NCBI GenBank assembly: GCA_963082875.1 | Contig: OY720101.1 | Span: 496,001-560,000 of the forward strand | DNA length: 64,000 nt | Direction: 5' to 3' | Origin: Corella eumyota | Lineage: Eukaryota > Chordata > Ascidiacea > Phlebobranchia > Corellidae | In this document: positions 22,701-37,900 of the stretch, in pieces | Numbering within the stretch: position 1 is the stretch's first letter | How the letters are laid out: each line of letters opens with the position of its first letter | Notes under the pieces: generated by a model | Databases searched by the model: none | Told to the model about the DNA's origin: nothing | Seen by the model: only the letters and a program-made list of their open reading frames with translations | Translations under genes and position numbers: made by a program

Positions 22701-25700
22701 AATAACTTAAAATTGGCCCCAACATAGAAAATAACCTAAAATTTGTCCCCGAACATAGAAAATAACTTAAAATTTGTCCCCAAACATAGAAAATAACTTA
22801 AAATTGGCCCCAACATAGAAAATAACCTAAAATTTGTCCCGAACATGAAAAATAACCTAAAATTTATCCCCTAACATAGAAAATAACTTAAAATTTGCCC
22901 TAACATAGAAAATAACTTAAAATTTGTCCCTAACATAGAAAATAACCTAAAATTTGTCCCGAACATGAAAAATAACTTAAAATTTGTCCCCTAACATAGA
23001 AAATAACTTAAAATTGTCCCTAACATAGAAAATAACTTAAAATTGGCCCCAACATAGAAAATAACCTAAAATTTGTCCCCCAACATAGAAAATAACTTAA
23101 AATTTGTCCCCAAACATAGAAAATAACTTAAAATTTGTCCCCAACATAGAAAATAACCTAAAATTTGTCCCGGAACATAGAAAATACCTTAAAATTGGCC
23201 CCAACATAGAAAATAACTTAAAATTGGTCCCCCTACATAGAAAATAACTTAAAATTGGCCCCAACATAGAAAATAACTTAAAATTTGTCCCTAACATAGA
23301 AAATAACTTAAAATTTGTCCCGAACATGAAAAATAACCTAAAATTTGTCCCCTAACATAGAAAATAACTTAAAATTGTCCCTAACATAGAAAATAACTTA
23401 AAATTGGCCCCAACATAGAAAATAACCTAAAATTTGTCCCCCAACATAGAAAATAACTTAAAATTTGTCCCCTAACATAGAAAATAACTTAAAATTTGTC
23501 CCCAACATAGAAAATAACTTAAAATTGGCCCCAACATAGAAAATAACCTAAAATTTGTCCCCGAACATAGAAAATAACTTAAAATTTGTCCCCAAACATA
23601 GAAAATAACTTAAAATTGGCCCCAACATAGAAAATAACCTAAAATTTGCCCCGAACATGAAAAATAACCTAAAATTTGTCCCTTAACATAGAAAATAACT
23701 TAAAATTGTCCCCAAACATAGAAAATAACCTAAAATTTGCCCCGAACATGAAAAATAACCTAAAATTTGTCCCTTAACATAGAAAATAACTTAAAATTGT
23801 CCCCGAACATGGAAAATAACCTAAAATTTGTCCCCTAACATAGAAAATAACTTAAAATTGGTCCCAAACATAGAAAATAATTTAAAATTTGTCCAATAAA
23901 ATAGAAAATAACTTAAAACTGGCCCCGAACATAGAAAATAACTTAAAATTTGTCCCGAACATAGAAAATAACTTAAAATTTGTCCAATAAAATAGAAAAT
24001 AACTTAAAACTGGCCCCGAACATAGAAAATAACTTAAAATTTGTCCCCGAACATAGAAAATAACTTAAAATTTGTCCCTAACATAGAAAATAACTTAAAA
24101 CTGGCCCCGAACATAGAAAATAACTTAAAATTTGTCCCTAACATAGAAAATAACTTAAAATTTGTCCCGAACATAGAAAATAACTTAAAATTTGTCCCGA
24201 ACATAGAAAATAACTTAAAACTGGCCCCGAACATAGAAAATAACCTAAAATTCGTCCCGAACATGAAAAATAACCTAAAATTTGTCCCCTAACATAGAAA
24301 ATAACTTAAAATTGTCCCCGAACATGAAAAATAACCTAAAATTTGTCCCAACATAGAAAATAACTTAAAATTTGTCCCTTACATAGAAAATAACTTAAAA
24401 TTGGTCCCCCTACATAGAAAATAACTTAAAATTGGTCCCCCTACATAGAAAATAACTTAAAATTGGCCCCAACATAGAAAATAACTTAAAATTGGCCCCA
24501 ACATAGAAAATAACCTAAAATTTGTCCCCCAACATAGAAAATAACTTAAAATTTGTCCCCAAACATAGAAAATAACTTAAAATTGGCCCCAACATAGAAA
24601 ATAACTTAAAATTGGTCCCCCTACATAGAAAATAACTTAAAATTGGCCCCAACATAGAAAATAACTTAAAATTTGTCCCTAACATAGAAAATAACTTAAA
24701 ATTTGTCCCGAACATGAAAAATAACCTAAAATTTGTCCCCTAACATAGAAAATAACTTAAAATTGTCCCTAACATAGAAAATAACTTAAAATTGGCCCCA
24801 ACATAGAAAATAACCTAAAATTTGTCCCCCAACATAGAAAATAACTTAAAATTTGTCCCCTAACATAGAAAATAACTTAAAATTTGTCCCCAACATAGAA
24901 AATAACTTAAAATTGGCCCCAACATAGAAAATAACCTAAAATTTGTCCCCGAACATAGAAAATAACTTAAAATTTGTCCCCAAACATAGAAAATAACTTA
25001 AAATTGGCCCCAACATAGAAAATAACCTAAAATTTGTCCCGAACATGAAAAATAACCTAAAATTTATCCCCTAACATAGAAAATAACTTAAAATTGTCCC
25101 CGAACATGGAAAATAACCTAAAACTTGTTCCAACATAGAGAATAACTTAAAATTTGTCCCTAACATAGAAAATAACTTAAAATTGGTCCCCCTACATAGA
25201 AAATAACTTAAAATTTCCCCAACATAGAAAATAACTTAAAATTTGTCCCTAACATAGAAAATAACCTAAAATTTGTCCCGAACATGAAAAATAACTTAAA
25301 ATTTGTCCCCTAACATAGAAAATAACTTAAAATTGTCCCTAACATAGAAAATAACTTAAAATTGGCCCCAACATAGAAAATAACCTAAAATTTGTCCCCC
25401 AACATAGAAAATAACTTAAAATTTGTCCCCAAACATAGAAAATAACTTAAAATTTGTCCCCAACATAGAAAATAACCTAAAATTTGTCCCGGAACATAGA
25501 AAATACCTTAAAATTTGTCCCCAAACATAGAAAATAACTTAAAATTGGCCCCAACATAGAAAATAACCTAAAATTTGTCCCGAACATAAAAAATAACCTA
25601 AAATTTGTCCCCTAGCATAGAAAATAACTTAAAATTGTCCCCGAACATGGAAAATAACCTAAAATTTGTCCCCTAACATAGAAAATAACTTAAAATTGGT

Positions 25701-26397
25701 CCCTAACATAAAAAATAACTTAAAATTTGTCCAATAAAATAGAAAATAACTTAAAACTGGCTCCGAACATAGAAAATAACTTAAAATTTGTCCCGAACAT
25801 GAAAAATAACCTAAAATTTGTCCCCTAACATAGAAAATAACTTAAAATTGTCCCTAACATAGAAAATAACTTAAAATTGGCCCCAACATAGAAAATAACC
25901 TAAAATTTGTCCCCCAACATAGAAAATAACTTAAAATTTGTCCCCAAACATAGAAAATAACTTAAAATTGGCCCCAACATAGAAAATAACCTAAAATTTG
26001 TCCCGAACATGAAAAATAACCTAAAATTTGTCCCCTAACATAGAAAATAACTTAAAATTGTCCCCGAACATGGAAAATAACTTAAAATTTGTCCCTTACA
26101 TAGAAAATAACTTAAAATTGGTCCCCCTACATAGAAAATAACTTAAAATTGGTCCCCCTACATAGAAAATAACTTAAAATTGGCCCCAACATAGAAAATA
26201 ACTTAAAATTGGCCCCAACATAGAAAATAACCTAAAATTTGTCCCCCAACATAGAAAATAACTTAAAATTTGTCCCCAAACATAGAAAATAACTTAAAAT
26301 TGGCCCCAACATAGAAAATAACTTAAAATTGGCCCCAACATAGAAAATAACCTAAAATTTGTCCCCCAACATAGAAAATAACTTAAAATTTGTCCCC
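19700..26397. repeat. Satellite block B1
   Basis: Class B monomers: AACCTAAAATTTGTCCC, GGTCCCCCTACATAG and TTGTCCAATAAAATAG variants, and no 120-bp tetrads. It opens with a scrambled patch (19,760-19,860) containing GGAAACCTGAAAATAAC and AACACTTTGTCCCCAACTTG. An internal 3,854-bp repeat relates 20,187-20,861 to 24,041-24,715. It ends abruptly at the junction with block A2. Confidence 0.9.
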
Positions 26398-29300
26398 AAC
26401 ATGGAAAATACTTTAAATTTGTCCCCTTACATAGAAAATAACTTAAAATTGACCCCCAACATAAAAAATAACTTAAAATTTGTCCCCAACATAGAAAATA
26501 ACTTAAAATTGGCCCCCAACATGGAAAATACTTTAAATTTGTCCCTTACATAGAAAATAACTTAAAATTGGCCCCGAACATAAAAAATAACTTAAAATTT
26601 GTCCCCAACATAGAAAATAACTTAAAATTGGCCCCCAACATGGAAAATACTTTAAATTTGTCCCCTTACATAGAAAATAACTTAAAATTGGTCCCAAATA
26701 TAGAAAATAATTTAAAATTTGTCCCCAACATAGAAAATAACTAAAAATTGGTCCCTAACATAGAAAATACTTTAAAATTGTCCCTAACATAGAAAATAAC
26801 TAAAAATTGGTCCCCTAACATAGAAAATAACTTAAAATTTGTCCCCTTACATAGAAAATAACTTAAAATTGGCCCCGAACATAAAAAATAACTTAAAATT
26901 TGTCCCCAACATAGAAAATAACTTAAAATTGGCCCCCAACATAAAAAATAACTTAAAATTTGTCCCCAACATAGAAAATAACTTAAAATTGGCCCCCAAC
27001 ATGGAAAATACTTTAAATTTGTCCCCTTACATAGAAAATAACTTAAAATTGGTCCCAAACATAGAAAATAATTTAAAATTTGTCCCCAACATAGAAAATA
27101 ACTAAAAATTGGTCCCTAACATAGAAAATACTTTAAAATTGTCCCTAACATAGAAAATAACTAAAAATTGGTCCCCTAACATAGAAAATAACTTAAAATT
27201 TGTCCCCTTACATAGAAAATAACTTAAAATTGGCCCCGAACATAAAAAATAACTTAAAATTTGTCCCCAACATAGAAAATAACTTAAAATTGGCCCCCAA
27301 CATAAAAAATAACTTAAAATTTGTCCCCAACATAGAAAATAACTTAAAATTGGCCCCCAACATGGAAAATACTTTAAATTTGTCCCCTTACATAGAAAAT
27401 AACTTAAAATTGGCCCCGAACATAAAAAATAACTTAAAATTTGTCCCCAACATAGAAAATAACTTAAAATTGGCCCCCAACATGGAAAATACTTTAAATT
27501 TGTCCCCTTACATAGAAAATAACTTAAAATTAGCTCCGAACATAAAAAATAACTTAAAATTTGTCCCCAACATAGAAAATAACTTAAAATTGGCCCCCAA
27601 CATGGAAAATACTTTAAATTTGTCCCTTTACATAGAAAATAACTTAAAATTGGCCCCCAACATAAAAAATAACTTAAAATTTGTCCCCAACATAGAAAAT
27701 AACTTAAAATTGGCCCCCAACATGGAAAATACTTTAAATTTGTCCCTTACATAGAAAATAACTTAAAATTGGCCCCGAACATAAAAAATAACTTAAAATT
27801 TGTCCCCAACATAGAAAATAACTTAAAATTGGCCCCCAACATGGAAAATACTTTAAATTTGTCCCCTTACATAGAAAATAACTTAAAATTGGTCCCAAAC
27901 ATAGAAAATAATTTAAAATTTGTCCCCAACATAGAAAATAACTTAAAATTGGCCCCCAACATGGAAAATACTTTAAATTTGTCCCTTACATAGAAAATAA
28001 CTTAAAATTGGCCCCGAACATAAAAAATAACTTAAAATTTGTCCCCAACATAGAAAATAACTTAAAATTGGCCCCCAACATGGAAAATACTTTAAATTTG
28101 TCCCCTTACATAGAAAATAACTTAAAATTGGTCCCAAACATAGAAAATAATTTAAAATTTGTCCCCAACATAGAAAATAACTAAAAATTGGTCCCTAACA
28201 TAGAAAATACTTTAAAATTGTCCCTAACATAGAAAATAACTAAAAATTGGTCCCCTAACATAGAAAATAACTTAAAATTTGTCCCCTTACATAGAAAATA
28301 ACTTAAAATTGGCCCCGAACATAAAAAATAACTTAAAATTTGTCCCCAACATAGAAAATAACTTAAAATTGGCCCCCAACATAAAAAATAACTTAAAATT
28401 TGTCCCCAACATAGAAAATAACTTAAAATTGGCCCCCAACATGGAAAATACTTTAAATTTGTCCCCTTACATAGAAAATAACTTAAAATTGGTCCCAAAC
28501 ATAGAAAATAATTTAAAATTTGTCCCCAACATAGAAAATAACTAAAAATTGGTCCCTAACATAGAAAATACTTTAAAATTGTCCCTAACATAGAAAATAA
28601 CTAAAAATTGGTCCCCTAACATAGAAAATAACTTAAAATTGGCCCCGAACATAAAAAATAACTTAAAATTTGTCCCCAACATAGAAAATAACTTAAAATT
28701 GGCCCCCAACATAAAAAATAACTTAAAATTTGTCCCCAACATAGAAAATAACTTAAAATTGGCACCCAACATGGAAAATACTTTAAATTTGTCCCCTTAC
28801 ATAGAAAATAACTTAAAATTGGCCCCCAACATAAAAAATAACTTAAAATTTGTCCCCAACATAGAAAATAACTTAAAATTGGCCCCCAACATGGAAAATA
28901 CTTTAAATTTGTCCCCTTACATAGAAAATAACTTAAAATTGGCCCCGAACATAAAAAATAACTTAAAATTTGTCCCCAACATAGAAAATAACTTAAAATT
29001 GGCCCCGAACATAAAAAATAACTTAAAATTTGTCCCCAACATAGAAAATAACTTAAAATTGGCCCCCAACATAAAAAATAACTTAAAATTTGTCCCCAAC
29101 ATAGAAAATAACTTAAAATTGGCCCCCAACATGGAAAATACTTTAAATTTGTCCCCTTACATAGAAAATAACTTAAAATTGGCCCCCAACATAAAAAATA
29201 ACTTAAAATTTGTCCCCAACATAGAAAATAACTTAAAATTGGCCCCCAACATGGAAAATACTTTAAATTTGTCCCCTTACATAGAAAATAACTTAAAATT

Positions 29301-32300
29301 GGCCCCGAACATAAAAAATAACTTAAAATTTGTCCCCAACATAGAAAATAACTTAAAATTGGCCCCCAACATGGAAAATACTTTAAATTTGTCCCCTTAC
29401 ATAGAAAATAACTTAAAATTGGCCCCCAACATAAAAAATAACTTAAAATTTGTCCCCAACATAGAAAATAACTTAAAATTGGCCTCCAACATGGAAAATA
29501 CTTTAAATTTGTCCCTTACATAGAAAATAACTTAAAATTGGCCCCGAACATAAAAAATAACTTAAAATTTGTCCCCAACATAGAAAATAACTTAAAATTG
29601 GCCCCCAACATGGAAAATACTTTAAATTTGTCCCCTTACATAGAAAATAACTTAAAATTGGTCCCAAACATAGAAAATAATTTAAAATTTGTCCCCAACA
29701 TAGAAAATAACTAAAAATTGGTCCCTAACATAGAAAATACTTTAAAATTGTCCCTAACATAGAAAATAACTAAAAATTGGTCCCCTAACATAGAAAATAA
29801 CTTAAAATTTGTCCCCTTACATAGAAAATAACTTAAAATTGGCCCCGAACATAAAAAATAACTTAAAATTTGTCCCCAACATAGAAAATAACTTAAAATT
29901 GGCCCCCAACATAAAAAATAACTTAAAATTTGTCCCCAACATAGAAAATAACTTAAAATTGGCCCCCAACATGGAAAATACTTTAAATTTGTCCCCTTAC
30001 ATAGAAAATAACTTAAAATTGGTCCCAAACATAGAAAATAATTTAAAATTTGTCCCCAACATAGAAAATAACTAAAAATTGGTCCCTAACATAGAAAATA
30101 CTTTAAAATTGTCCCTAACATAGAAAATAACTAAAAATTGGTCCCCTAACATAGAAAATAACTTAAAATTTGTCCCCTTACATAGAAAATAACTTAAAAT
30201 TGGCCCCGAACATAAAAAATAACTTAAAATTTGTCCCCAACATAGAAAATAACTTAAAATTGGCCCCCAACATAAAAAATAACTTAAAATTTGTCCCCAA
30301 CATAGAAAATAACTTAAAATTGGCCCCCAACATGGAAAATACTTTAAATTTGTCCCCTTACATAGAAAATAACTTAAAATTGGCCCCGAACATAAAAAAT
30401 AACTTAAAATTTGTCCCCAACATAGAAAATAACTTAAAATTGGCCCCCAACATAAAAAATAACTTAAAATTTGTCCCCAACATAGAAAATAACTTAAAAT
30501 TGGCCCCCAACATGGAAAATACTTTAAATTTGTCCCCTTACATAGAAAATAACTTAAAATTGGTCCCAAACATAGAAAATAATTTAAAATTTGTCCCCAA
30601 CATAGAAAATAACTAAAAATTGGTCCCTAACATAGAAAATACTTTAAAATTGTCCCTAACATAGAAAATAACTAAAAATTGGTCCCCTAACATAGAAAAT
30701 AACTTAAAATTTGTCCCCTTACATAGAAAATAACTTAAAATTGGCCCCGAACATAAAAAATAACTTAAAATTTGTCCCCAACATAGAAAATAACTTAAAA
30801 TTGGCCCCCAACATAAAAAATAACTTAAAATTTGTCCCCAACATAGAAAATAACTTAAAATTGGCCCCCAACATGGAAAATACTTTAAATTTGTCCCCTT
30901 ACATAGAAAATAACTTAAAATTGGCCCCGAACATAAAAAATAACTTAAAATTTGTCCCCAACATAGAAAATAACTTAAAATTGGCCCCCAACATGGAAAA
31001 TACTTTAAATTTGTCCCCTTACATAGAAAATAACTTAAAATTGGCCCCCAACATAAAAAATAACTTAAAATTTGTCCCCAACATAGAAAATAACTTAAAA
31101 TTGGCCCCCAACATGGAAAATACTTTAAATTTGTCCCTTACATAGAAAATAACTTAAAATTGGCCCCGAACATAAAAAATAACTTAAAATTTGTCCCCAA
31201 CATAGAAAATAACTTAAAATTGGCCCCCAACATGGAAAATACTTAAAATTTGTCCCCAACATAGAAAATAACTTAAAATTGGTCCCAAACATAGAAAATA
31301 ATTTAAAATTTGTCCCCAACATAGAAAATAACTAAAAATTGGTCCCTAACATAGAAAATACTTTAAAATTGTCCCTAACATAGAAAATAACTAAAAATTG
31401 GCCCCGAACATAAAAAATAACTTAAAATTTGTCCCCAACATAGAAAATAACTTAAAATTGGCCCCCAACATGGAAAATACTTTAAATTTGTCCCCTTACA
31501 TAGAAAATAACTTAAAATTGGCCCCGAACATAAAAAATAACTTAAAATTTGTCCCCAACATAGAAAATAGCTTAAAATTGGCCCCCAACATGGAAAATAC
31601 TTTAAATTTGTCCCCTTACATAGAAAATAACTTAAAATTGGCCCCCAACATAAAAAATAACTTAAAATTTGTCCCCAACATAGAAAATAACTTAAAATTG
31701 GCCCCCAACATGGAAAATACTTTAAATTTGTCCCTTACATAGAAAATAACTTAAAATTGGCCCCCAACATAAAAAATAACTTAAAATTTGTCCCCAACAT
31801 AGAAAATAACTTAAAATTGGCCCCCAACATGAAAAATACTTTAAATTTGTCCCCTTACATAGAAAATAACTTAAAATTGGTCCCAAACATAGAAAATAAT
31901 TTAAAATTTGTCCCCAACATAGAAAATAACTAAAAATTGGTCCCTAACATAGAAAATACTTTAAAATTGTCCCTAACATAGAAAATAACTAAAAATTGGT
32001 CCCCTAACATAGAAAATAACTTAAAATTTGTCCCCTTACATAGAAAATAACTTAAAATTGGCCCCGAACATAAAAAATAACTTAAAATTTGTCCCCAACA
32101 TAGAAAATAACTTAAAATTGGCCCCCAACATAAAAAATAACTTAAAATTGTTGTAGAAAATAACTTAAAATTGGCCCCCAACATGGAAAATACTTTAAAT
32201 TTGTCCCCTTACATAGAAAATAACTTAAAATTGGTCCCAAACATAGAAAATAATTTAAAATTTGTCCCCAACATAGAAAATAACTAAAAATTGGTCCCTA

Positions 32301-34945
32301 ACATAGAAAATACTTTAAAATTGTCCCTAACATAGAAAATAACTAAAAATTGGTCCCCTAACATAGAAAATAACTTAAAATTTGTCCCCTTACATAGAAA
32401 ATAACTTAAAATTGGCCCCGAACATAAAAAATAACTTAAAATTTGTCCCCAACATAGAAAATAACTTAAAATTGGCCCCCAACATAAAAAATAACTTAAA
32501 ATTTGTCCCCAACATAGAAAATAACTTAAAATTGGCCCCCAACATGGAAAATACTTTAAATTTGTCCCCTTACATAGAAAATAACTTAAAATTGGCCCCG
32601 AACATAAAAAATAACTTAAAATTTGTCCCCAACATAGAAAATAACTTAAAATTGGCCCCCAACATGGAAAATACTTTAAATTTGTCCCCTTACATAGAAA
32701 ATAACTTAAAATTGGCCCCGAACATAAAAAATAACTTAAAATTTGTCCCCAACATAGAAAATAGCTTAAAATTGGCCCCCAACATGGAAAATACTTTAAA
32801 TTTGTCCCCTTACATAGAAAATAACTTAAAATTGGCCCCCAACATAAAAAATAACTTAAAATTTGTCCCCAACATAGAAAATAACTTAAAATTGGCCCCC
32901 AACATGGAAAATACTTTAAATTTGTCCCTTACATAGAAAATAACTTAAAATTGGCCCCCAACATAAAAAATAACTTAAAATTTGTCCCCAACATAGAAAA
33001 TAACTTAAAATTGGCCCCCAACATGAAAAATACTTTAAATTTGTCCCCTTACATAGAAAATAACTTAAAATTGGTCCCAAACATAGAAAATAATTTAAAA
33101 TTTGTCCCCAACATAGAAAATAACTAAAAATTGGTCCCTAACATAGAAAATACTTTAAAATTGTCCCTAACATAGAAAATAACTAAAAATTGGTCCCCTA
33201 ACATAGAAAATAACTTAAAATTTGTCCCCTTACATAGAAAATAACTTAAAATTGGCCCCGAACATAAAAAATAACTTAAAATTTGTCCCCAACATAGAAA
33301 ATAACTTAAAATTGGCCCCCAACATAAAAAATAACTTAAAATTTGTCCCCAACATAGAAAATAACTTAAAATTGGCCCCCAACATGGAAAATACTTTAAA
33401 TTTGTCCCCTTACATAGAAAATAACTTAAAATTGGTCCCAAACATAGAAAATAATTTAAAATTTGTCCCCAACATAGAAAATAACTAAAAATTGGTCCCT
33501 AACATAGAAAATACTTTAAAATTGTCCCTAACATAGAAAATAACTAAAAATTGGTCCCCTAACATAGAAAATAACTTAAAATTTGTCCCCTTACATAGAA
33601 AATAACTTAAAATTGGCCCCGAACATAAAAAATAACTTAAAATTTGTCCCCAACATAGAAAATAACTTAAAATTGGCCCCCAACATAAAAAATAACTTAA
33701 AATTTGTCCCCAACATAGAAAATAACTTAAAATTGGCCCCCAACATGGAAAATACTTTAAATTTGTCCCCTTACATAGAAAATAACTTAAAATTGGCCCC
33801 GAACATAAAAAATAACTTAAAATTTGTCCCCAACATAGAAAATAACTTAAAATTGGCCCCCAACATGGAAAATACTTTAAATTTGTCCCCTTACATAGAA
33901 AATAACTTAAAATTGGCCCCGAACATAAAAAATAACTTAAAATTTGTCCCCAACATAGAAAATAACTTAAAATTGGCCCCCAACATGGAAAATACTTTAA
34001 ATTTGTCCCCTTACATAGAAAATAACTTAAAATTGGCCCCCAACATAAAAAATAACTTAAAATTTGTCCCCAACATAGAAAATAACTTAAAATTGGCCTC
34101 CAACATGGAAAATACTTTAAATTTGTCCCTTACATAGAAAATAACTTAAAATTGGCCCCGAACATAAAAAATAACTTAAAATTTGTCCCCAACATAGAAA
34201 ATAACTTAAAATTGGCCCCCAACATGGAAAATACTTTAAATTTGTCCCCTTACATAGAAAATAACTTAAAATTGGTCCCAAACATAGAAAATAATTTAAA
34301 ATTTGTCCCCAACATAGAAAATAACTAAAAATTGGTCCCTAACATAGAAAATACTTTAAAATTGTCCCTAACATAGAAAATAACTAAAAATTGGTCCCCT
34401 AACATAGAAAATAACTTAAAATTTGTCCCCTTACATAGAAAATAACTTAAAATTGGCCCCGAACATAAAAAATAACTTAAAATTTGTCCCCAACATAGAA
34501 AATAACTTAAAATTGGCCCCCAACATAAAAAATAACTTAAAATTTGTCCCCAACATAGAAAATAACTTAAAATTGGCCCCCAACATGGAAAATACTTTAA
34601 ATTTGTCCCCTTACATAGAAAATAACTTAAAATTGGTCCCAAACATAGAAAATAATTTAAAATTTGTCCCCAACATAAAAAATAACTAAAAATTGGTCCC
34701 TAACATAGAAAATACTTTAAAATTGTCCCTAACATAGAAAATAACTAAAAATTGGTCCCCTAACATAGAAAATAACTTAAAATTGGCCCCCAACATAAAA
34801 AATAACTTAAAATTGGTCCCAAACATAGAAAATAATTTAAAATTTGTCCCCAACATAGAAAATAACTAAAAAGTGGTCCCTAACATAGAAAATACTTTAA
34901 AATTGTCCCTAACATAGAAAATAACTAAAAATTGGTCCCCTAACA
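26398..34945. repeat. Satellite block A2, copy of A1
   Basis: Matches A1 at a fixed offset of 15,241 bp from about 26,522 (= 11,281) onward. Shared private markers include TCCCAAATATAG at 11,451 and 26,692, and the odd short monomer ATTGTTGTAGAAAA near 16,907 and 32,148. Its first ~120 bp instead match 9,721-9,840 (TTGACCCCCAACAT variant), one 1,440-bp period earlier. Confidence 0.92.
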
Positions 34946-37900
34946 TAGAAAATAACTTAAAATTTGTCCCCCAACATAGAAAATAACTTAAAATTTGTCC
35001 CAAACATGGAAACCTGAAAATAACTTAAAACTTGTCCCAACATAGAGAATAACTTAAACACTTTGTCCCCAACTTGGAAAATAACTTAAAATTTGTCCCC
35101 AAACATAGAAAATAACCTAAAATTTGCCCCGAACATGAAAAATAACCTAAAATTTGTCCCTTAACATAGAAAATAACTTAAAATTGTCCCCGAACATGGA
35201 AAATAACCTAAAATTTGTCCCCTAACATAGAAAATAACTTAAAATTGGTCCCAAACATAGAAAATAATTTAAAATTTGTCCAATAAAATAGAAAATAACT
35301 TAAAACTGGCCCCGAACATAGAAAATAACTTAAAATTTGTCCCGAACATAGAAAATAACTTAAAATTTGTCCAATAAAATAGAAAATAACTTAAAACTGG
35401 CCCCGAACATAGAAAATAACTTAAAATTTGTCCCCGAACATAGAAAATAACTTAAAATTTGTCCCTAACATAGAAAATAACTTAAAACTGGCCCCGAACA
35501 TAGAAAATAACTTAAAATTTGTCCCTAACATAGAAAATAACTTAAAATTTGTCCCGAACATAGAAAATAACTTAAAATTTGTCCCGAACATAGAAAATAA
35601 CTTAAAACTGGCCCCGAACATAGAAAATAACCTAAAATTCGTCCCGAACATGAAAAATAACCTAAAATTTGTCCCCTAACATAGAAAATAACTTAAAATT
35701 GTCCCCGAACATGAAAAATAACCTAAAATTTGTCCCAACATAGAAAATAACTTAAAATTTGTCCCTTACATAGAAAATAACTTAAAATTGGTCCCCCTAC
35801 ATAGAAAATAACTTAAAATTGGTCCCCCTACATAGAAAATAACTTAAAATTGGCCCCAACATAGAAAATAACTTAAAATTGGCCCCAACATAGAAAATAA
35901 CCTAAAATTTGTCCCCCAACATAGAAAATAACTTAAAATTTGTCCCCAAACATAGAAAATAACTTAAAATTGGCCCCAACATAGAAAATAACTTAAAATT
36001 GGTCCCCCTACATAGAAAATAACTTAAAATTGGCCCCAACATAGAAAATAACTTAAAATTTGTCCCTAACATAGAAAATAACTTAAAATTTGTCCCGAAC
36101 ATGAAAAATAACCTAAAATTTGTCCCCTAACATAGAAAATAACTTAAAATTGTCCCTAACATAGAAAATAACTTAAAATTGGCCCCAACATAGAAAATAA
36201 CCTAAAATTTGTCCCCCAACATAGAAAATAACTTAAAATTTGTCCCCTAACATAGAAAATAACTTAAAATTTGTCCCCAACATAGAAAATAACTTAAAAT
36301 TGGCCCCAACATAGAAAATAACCTAAAATTTGTCCCCGAACATAGAAAATAACTTAAAATTTGTCCCCAAACATAGAAAATAACTTAAAATTGGCCCCAA
36401 CATAGAAAATAACCTAAAATTTGTCCCGAACATGAAAAATAACCTAAAATTTATCCCCTAACATAGAAAATAACTTAAAATTGTCCCCGAACATGGAAAA
36501 TAACCTAAAACTTGTTCCAACATAGAGAATAACTTAAAATTTGTCCCTAACATAGAAAATAACTTAAAATTGGTCCCCCTACATAGAAAATAACTTAAAA
36601 TTTCCCCAACATAGAAAATAACTTAAAATTTGTCCCTAACATAGAAAATAACCTAAAATTTGTCCCGAACATGAAAAATAACTTAAAATTGTCCCCGAAC
36701 ATGGAAAATAACCTAAAATTTGTCCCCTAACATAGAAAATAACTTAAAATTGGTCCCTAACATAAAAAATAACTTAAAATTTGTCCAATAAAATAGAAAA
36801 TAACTTAAAACTGGCTCCGAACATAGAAAATAACTTAAAATTTGTCCCGAACATGAAAAATAACCTAAAATTTGTCCCCTAACATAGAAAATAACTTAAA
36901 ATTGTCCCTAACATAGAAAATAACTTAAAATTGGCCCCAACATAGAAAATAACCTAAAATTTGTCCCCCAACATAGAAAATAACTTAAAATTTGTCCCCA
37001 AACATAGAAAATAACTTAAAATTGGCCCCAACATAGAAAATAACCTAAAATTTGTCCCGAACATGAAAAATAACCTAAAATTTGTCCCCTAACATAGAAA
37101 ATAACTTAAAATTGTCCCCGAACATGGAAAATAACTTAAAATTTGTCCCTTACATAGAAAATAACTTAAAATTGGTCCCCCTACATAGAAAATAACTTAA
37201 AATTGGTCCCCCTACATAGAAAATAACTTAAAATTGGCCCCAACATAGAAAATAACTTAAAATTGGCCCCAACATAGAAAATAACCTAAAATTTGTCCCC
37301 CAACATAGAAAATAACTTAAAATTTGTCCCCAAACATAGAAAATAACTTAAAATTGGCCCCAACATAGAAAATAACTTAAAATTGGCCCCAACATAGAAA
37401 ATAACCTAAAATTTGTCCCCCAACATAGAAAATAACTTAAAATTTGTCCCCAAACATAGAAAATAACTTAAAATTGGCCCCAACATAGAAAATAACTTAA
37501 AATTGGTCCCCCTACATAGAAAATAACTTAAAATTGGCCCCAACATAGAAAATAACTTAAAATTTGTCCCTAACATAGAAAATAACTTAAAATTTGTCCC
37601 GAACATGAAAAATAACCTAAAATTTGTACCCTAACATAGAAAATAACTTAAAATTGTCCCTAACATAGAAAATAACTTAAAATTGGCCCCAACATAGAAA
37701 ATAACCTAAAATTTGTCCCCCAACATAGAAAATAACTTAAAATTTGTCCCCTAACATAGAAAATAACTTAAAATTTGTCCCCAACATAGAAAATAACTTA
37801 AAATTGGCCCCAACATAGAAAATAACCTAAAATTTGTCCCCGAACATAGAAAATAACTTAAAATTTCTCCCCAAACATAGAAAATAACTTAAAATTGGCC

